Assembly: GCF_007655135.1 (NCBI RefSeq)
Contig: NC_045129.1
Span: 38,813,122 to 38,877,121, forward strand
Reading direction: 5' to 3'
Origin: Punica granatum
Taxonomy: Eukaryota > Streptophyta > Magnoliopsida > Myrtales > Lythraceae
DNA length: 64,000 nt
In this document: in pieces, positions 60,227 through 64,000 of the stretch
Position numbering within the stretch: the stretch's first letter is position 1
Layout of the letters: each line of letters starts with the position of its first letter
Made by a program: the position numbers and the translations under genes
Notes under the pieces: generated by a model
Told to the model about the DNA's origin: nothing
Databases searched by the model: none
The model's input: only the letters and a program-made list of their open reading frames with translations

Positions 60227-61206
60227 TCTCGTGCAATGCATGGGCTCTACGGTTATTATATATTAAAACAAAACATGAGCTGGATTCTTACACTGTCATA
60301 TCATCAATAATAAAAAATGGAGCTCCATCGCTTTGCCACATCATCAATTATGTATTAAGAAAATATTTTATCAATGGAATACATTTTAATACAATGGTCT
60401 ATATAATATAATTATACATTGACAACTATTTATATGCAGTCGGAAAATACATATATCTGGCTTCTCATATGTGGCAAGCAAATTAAAAAAACAATGAAAG
60501 TGTTCTATAAAAATAACACACAATCTTGCATGATAGAAAATACATATATCATATTTGGTATGGTACAATGAAATATGTTTGTAATCTTTATATTGGTAAC
60601 AGTATATATTTGTTGCCGTTTACATTATATGAACATATATAATTGAAGATATATGTCGGCTGCTTACATACAAATTTACATTATATATTAGCAACTATAT
60701 ATATAGATGGTATTTACATTGAAACTGAAACCATTGTATCTCAATTTGTAAAGACATGTGGGTATCTTTGCGAACTTATATATATATATATATATTGTAT
60801 AATGCGTTGCATGCTTATCCAGTGTCAACACCGATTTTAATTACATTGGTCATTTCAAAATGGCTTCATCAGATTCTGAGTTTATTATTTTTATTCAATT
60901 AATATATTTGACTCACATATTTTAATTCAATTTCTTTTTTTACATATTTACATTTTTTTAGTTTATCTATGGCATAACAGATTTTAAGATGTTATAATGA
61001 TCTATCATATGTTAGAAGATTAGGATCTAGAAAAGATACACGTATAGATTGTTTTATTTATTTCGCCATCTTCTCTTATAATTTCTTATATCTCAATTTT
61101 TCCAATAAATTTTTAATTCTTATATATATTTATAACATATTTTTTTACTAAAATAATTAAAAGTTTTATTTGTATGTTCCCCAGCAACACGCATGTATTC
61201 ATATAG
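60227..61206 (+). mobile_element. Helitron-like segment (candidate), copy 2
   Basis: This is the paralogue of 38930-39907, of almost the same length, starting TCTCGTGCAATGCATGGG. Its 3' CTAG is mutated to ATAG. It was copied as part of the segmental duplication, not by a second transposition. Confidence 0.4.
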
Positions 61207-61249
61207 TTTATATATAAATAAATGGCCTTAATGAGAAAATATATCATAC

Positions 61250-61600
61250 GTTTTGGCCTCAATTTGGTACTTATCCCTAAAATATAAAGCTGGAATTACC
61301 TTATACGAAATTTTCTTACATTAAATTACAACAAATGTTTTGGCCTCATTTGGTACTTTTCCCTAAAATATAAAGCTGGAATTACCTTATACGAAATTTT
61401 CTTACATTAAATTACAACAAATGTTTTGGCCTCATTTGGTACTTATCCCTAAAATATAAAGCTGGAATTACCTTATACGAAATTTTCTTACATTAAATTA
61501 CAACAAATGTTTTGGCCTCATTTGGTACTTATCCCTAAAATAGCAATCTGGCATTAACTTGTACTAAATTTCGTTATATTAAATTTCAAAAAAGGTTTAT
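61250..61600. repeat. 86-87-bp tandem repeat, four units, upstream of PI-3
   Basis: Units start at 61250, 61337, 61423 and 61509, one more unit than at PI-1. The last, diverged unit leads into the promoter. The two extra internal units are nearly identical, which points to recent expansion or to contraction in the other copy. Confidence 0.9.
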
Positions 61601-61792
61601 AAATTTCTATTTCCAATTTGGCCAACTTAACAATCTGGTGCATTTTGATAAGCAAAAAATTGATCCGCATGCATTGAACATTGAGCTCTAATTAAATAGA
61701 TGCAGCTTATATATTCCATAATTTGTGCATTGTAATCTATTCAATTGATTAGTCTTCTGGTCAGGAAAGAAATTCAATGGTCTTCACCGCAG

Positions 61793-61799
61793 TATATAT
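61793..61799 (+). promoter_or_regulatory. TATA box of PI-3
   Basis: TATATAT lies 50 bases before the ATG at 61843, in the same place as the TATAAAA of subtilase copy D. Confidence 0.6.
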
Positions 61800-61842
61800 C
61801 ATCACTTTCAGTGTCCCGTCAGTAGGAGCACGAAAATCCGAG

Positions 61843-62325
61843 ATGGCCAAGGATAGAATCTTTCGTGTTTCCTGCATTCTCGCCGTCATGTTTCTGTCAA
61901 TCAATAGCATAGTATACAGCTCCCAGGATGTCGATCAATGTAGCATTGGACCCGACATTCAACCCTGCATCCCTGGTAGAACCGAATGTCCTCATGGTGA
62001 GTTATTTGGGTCTATTTAATTTTAAAAAGCAAGTTGGGTGATCGTGACAAGTCGTATTTGCTGTCCTCCTTGTGATTTCGATTTATTTCAGTCCAATTCA
62101 ATTCAGTTGTAACAAGATAAAATTTTGATAGGGAAGAATTGCTGGCCCGAGCTGTATGGGACAAGCGGGGAGAAGGCATTAGCTGTAATAAAGCGAGAGA
62201 ATCCAATGGTGCAGGCCTTCATAGTCAAGAAGGGAACCGCTGTCATTTTGAACTACTGCTGCGATCGCGTCTGGGTCTGGGTCGATGACTCTGGTGTCGT
62301 TGATAGGGTCCCTACTATTGGCTAG
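61843..62325 (+). CDS. Potato inhibitor I-type serine protease inhibitor, PI-3
   Basis: Two exons (61843-61996, 62132-62325) encode 115 aa with GT-AG splice sites identical in position to PI-1. The signal peptide is the same as in PI-1. The inhibitor domain has 'WPELYG', 'KRENPM' and 'CDRVWVWV', ending 'VPTIG'. The predicted reactive bond is Leu91-Asn92, so P1 changed from Met to Leu and P1' from Asp to Asn relative to PI-1. Cys94 next to Cys95 is shared with the other copies. Leu at P1 fits subtilisin- and chymotrypsin-like targets. The loss of the acidic P1' residue could weaken the loop. An intact TATA box makes this the best candidate for expression among the three. Confidence 0.9.
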
Positions 62326-62794
62326 CTAAAGCTAAAGATCATGCATGTTGCCAAATCAATCAATAAATAAGTTGCACCTTAATTAGAGGCTTGGTTGAAT
62401 GTGATGAGTGTTCTTTGAGGAAAAATCATATATTACAATCCGGCTGAAATGAATCCTAATTAAAACTGGCCTCCGTTAATCTATGAGAATTCAATGACAA
62501 AAGTCGGCGTCCTCATCTACTTGAATCACTTTCACATTGTTATCAACATGTACATATATATGTATATAGGTTTTCAGTACATTGGAATGCCTAGGCCTCT
62601 CCCACTTCACTCTGGGTATCCCGACCCACAATGTGCATTTTCCATGGGCCGGCATCCATAGATCCCCTAAGGAAATTAATTGCGAATAATCTGACATGCT
62701 CTGTAGAAGAATTAATACTGCGTACATGCACAGTGAAACTGCATGCGCCAAGTGAAGTGCAGCTTCGCATGTAGTTCGCTTACTTCTCTTCGCG

Positions 62795-63031
62795 GGGCCG
62801 AACATTGAAATTCCTGACATGATGAAAGTACACATGACATATATTTCCTGGAACCATTCAACTTCCAGAACTCGCAGTGGTTATCGTACAAAATTATACC
62901 TACGACCAATATGCTGCGCAGCCCGATGTAAGAGCCCCGGGCATAGATATATTGGCAGCATATCTATCATCTTACAAACCTGCCCTTGATAATAAAAACG
63001 GAAGTCATGTATAGAAGTCTGGAGTTCAATG
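62795..63031 (+). pseudogene. Subtilase exon 8-9 relic downstream of PI-3
   Basis: 'GPNIEIPDMMK', an intron and '[20 protein letters not shown]' of exon 9 are readable. The sequence is cut in front of the Ser motif by the LTR starting at 63032, after CAATG. Confidence 0.85.
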
Positions 63032-63637
63032 TGAAAATTATGGATTGGTGAATGAGAAATTGTTTCTCATTAATGGAATGAATGTATTGAATGATGGTTT
63101 GTGGAATTATAAAGGACATCATCAATCCTTGAAATTGAAAGGACACCATCAATTGTGATGAATTGAATGGCACCATTAATTGCAAGGAATTGAAAGGATA
63201 TCATCAAATTCTACAACCATCATCAATAGCATCTATTCATTGATTGATTGTCTATAAATTGTAAATTCCCCTCATTTTTTTGAAAAGAAGAAGATTGCAC
63301 AGTTAAGTGAGAGTGTTCAACTTCGTTTTCTGGTTCTCTAGTGTGCGGATAGCTCGTGTTGCTAGCTGCACTCGATTCCATTTTATCCCGGGAAACAGAC
63401 GCTCACGCGACCTAGAGCATGCCTTGAGGGGACGAATCCATTTCAAGGGGTTTGTGTGAAACACATGACTCGGCTTTCTCGTGTCTTCCGATCTTTCGGT
63501 TTCGTCTTTGTATTGGTTTTGCATTTCCAAATTCTTATACTAGTGAAATTCATTTAATTTTTTAGCATTCTATTTATCCAACATGCTATTCGAATTATCG
63601 TTCAATTTTGTTACTTATTACGGCAAATTATTTTACA
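63032..63637 (+). mobile_element. 5' LTR of a copia-like retrotransposon
   Basis: This 606-bp block starts TGAAAATTATGG and ends TTTTACA. It is inserted in the subtilase exon 9 relic after CAATG. It aligns over its length with 24940-25532. No standard initiator-Met primer site follows directly, so the primer tRNA is unclear. Confidence 0.75.
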
Positions 63638-63673
63638 ATCTTGAAACAGATCTTTCTATTTTGAACGATTCGA

Positions 63674-63879
63674 ATGACATCGGGTAACAATGGGGATGCG
63701 ACCAACGGAAGCCAGGCTACTGGCTCCAGCCCTGCTCCTATGTTGCCTAACCATTTGGTTAGCCAAAATGTGGCTGCTCCCTCAATGGTTCCTGTGAACC
63801 ATGTCGAGAAGCCCGAGAAGTTCAATGGGTTGAACTTCAAGAGGTGGCAGCAAAAAATGCTATTCTATCTCACAACTCT
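63674..63879 (+). pseudogene. N-terminal gag fragment of the copia-like element
   Basis: The frame begins 'MTSGNNGDATNGSQ' and contains 'KPEKFNGLNFKRWQQKMLFYL', the usual start of copia gag (UBN2-type). After 'TTLN' it stops being gag: from about 63879 the DNA matches another repeat (50972 on). The element is therefore broken here. Confidence 0.8.
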
Positions 63880-64000
63880 GAACCTTATTATTCTATTAGT
63901 TTATTACTTTCACGTGGAAAGCTAAGGGGGGGAGTTATTGTTATTTTAGCCTGTTTCTAAGAAAATGTAACTGCAAGATGATTTGAAACTCTTGGCACTA
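63879..64000. repeat. Copy of the 50972-51540 repeat, cut by the window end
   Basis: 'actttcacgtggaaag ... gttattttagcctgtttctaagaaaatgtaactgcaaga' matches 50987-51090 with few changes. It replaces the rest of the copia element. Confidence 0.65.

Larger units (their letters stand above)
59505..63031 (+). repeat. Segmental duplication, copy 2 (carries PI-3)
   Basis: This is the partner of 38198-41610. It has the same order of Helitron-like segment, 87-bp array, inhibitor gene and subtilase relic. It ends where the copia LTR begins at 63032. Confidence 0.88.

Overview
The window is nuclear DNA from a flowering plant, most likely a eudicot. The evidence is AT-rich intergenic DNA, spliced GT-AG genes with plant-specific families (RTFL/DVL peptide, laccase, plant-type Pumilio, subtilase, potato inhibitor I) and plant LTR retrotransposons with initiator-Met tRNA primer sites. 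The species cannot be named from the sequence alone.

Layout. 1-10.4 kb is intergenic DNA with simple repeats and one complete but dead Ty1-copia element (3019-7735, flanked by a 5-bp duplication). 10.4-24 kb is an ordinary gene region: an RTFL/DVL small-peptide gene (+), a six-exon laccase of the LAC17/LAC2 type (-), an unrecognised GC-richer block at 17.4-18.2 kb, and a nine-exon Pumilio RNA-binding gene (+). All exons of these genes join in frame from the sequence itself.

24.9-64 kb is a rearranged tandem cluster of subtilisin-like protease (subtilase) genes. Copy A (27470-30874) is the only intact gene: ten exons, 739 aa, with the full Asp-His-Asn-Ser machinery. Copy B is cut after exon 5 and fused to a stray signal-peptide exon. 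Copy C carries stops, an internal inversion and a deletion of the Ser exon. Copy D lacks the His/Asn exon. Several further relics lie between them. Insertions include LTR-retrotransposon ends, a non-coding LTR element on the minus strand (31.9-35.7 kb), tRNA-derived SINEs, a terminal-inverted-repeat element, a long hairpin and Helitron-like segments.

The most interesting system is a set of three potato-inhibitor-I genes embedded in this cluster (40.4, 52.0 and 61.8 kb). In the two complete copies the promoter and most of the signal-peptide coding sequence are homologous to those of subtilase copy D. The inhibitor part follows, and downstream lie remnants of subtilase exons 8-9. So a serine-protease-inhibitor sequence appears to have landed inside a subtilase gene, taken over its promoter and secretion signal, and then been copied with a ~3.4-kb segmental duplication. 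This is a chimeric protease-inhibitor gene born inside a protease gene, beside an intact member of the same protease family. Whether the inhibitor acts on the neighbouring protease is inference.

Limits: homology calls come from reading motifs and from comparing copies by eye. No database search, expression data or splice-site scoring was possible.
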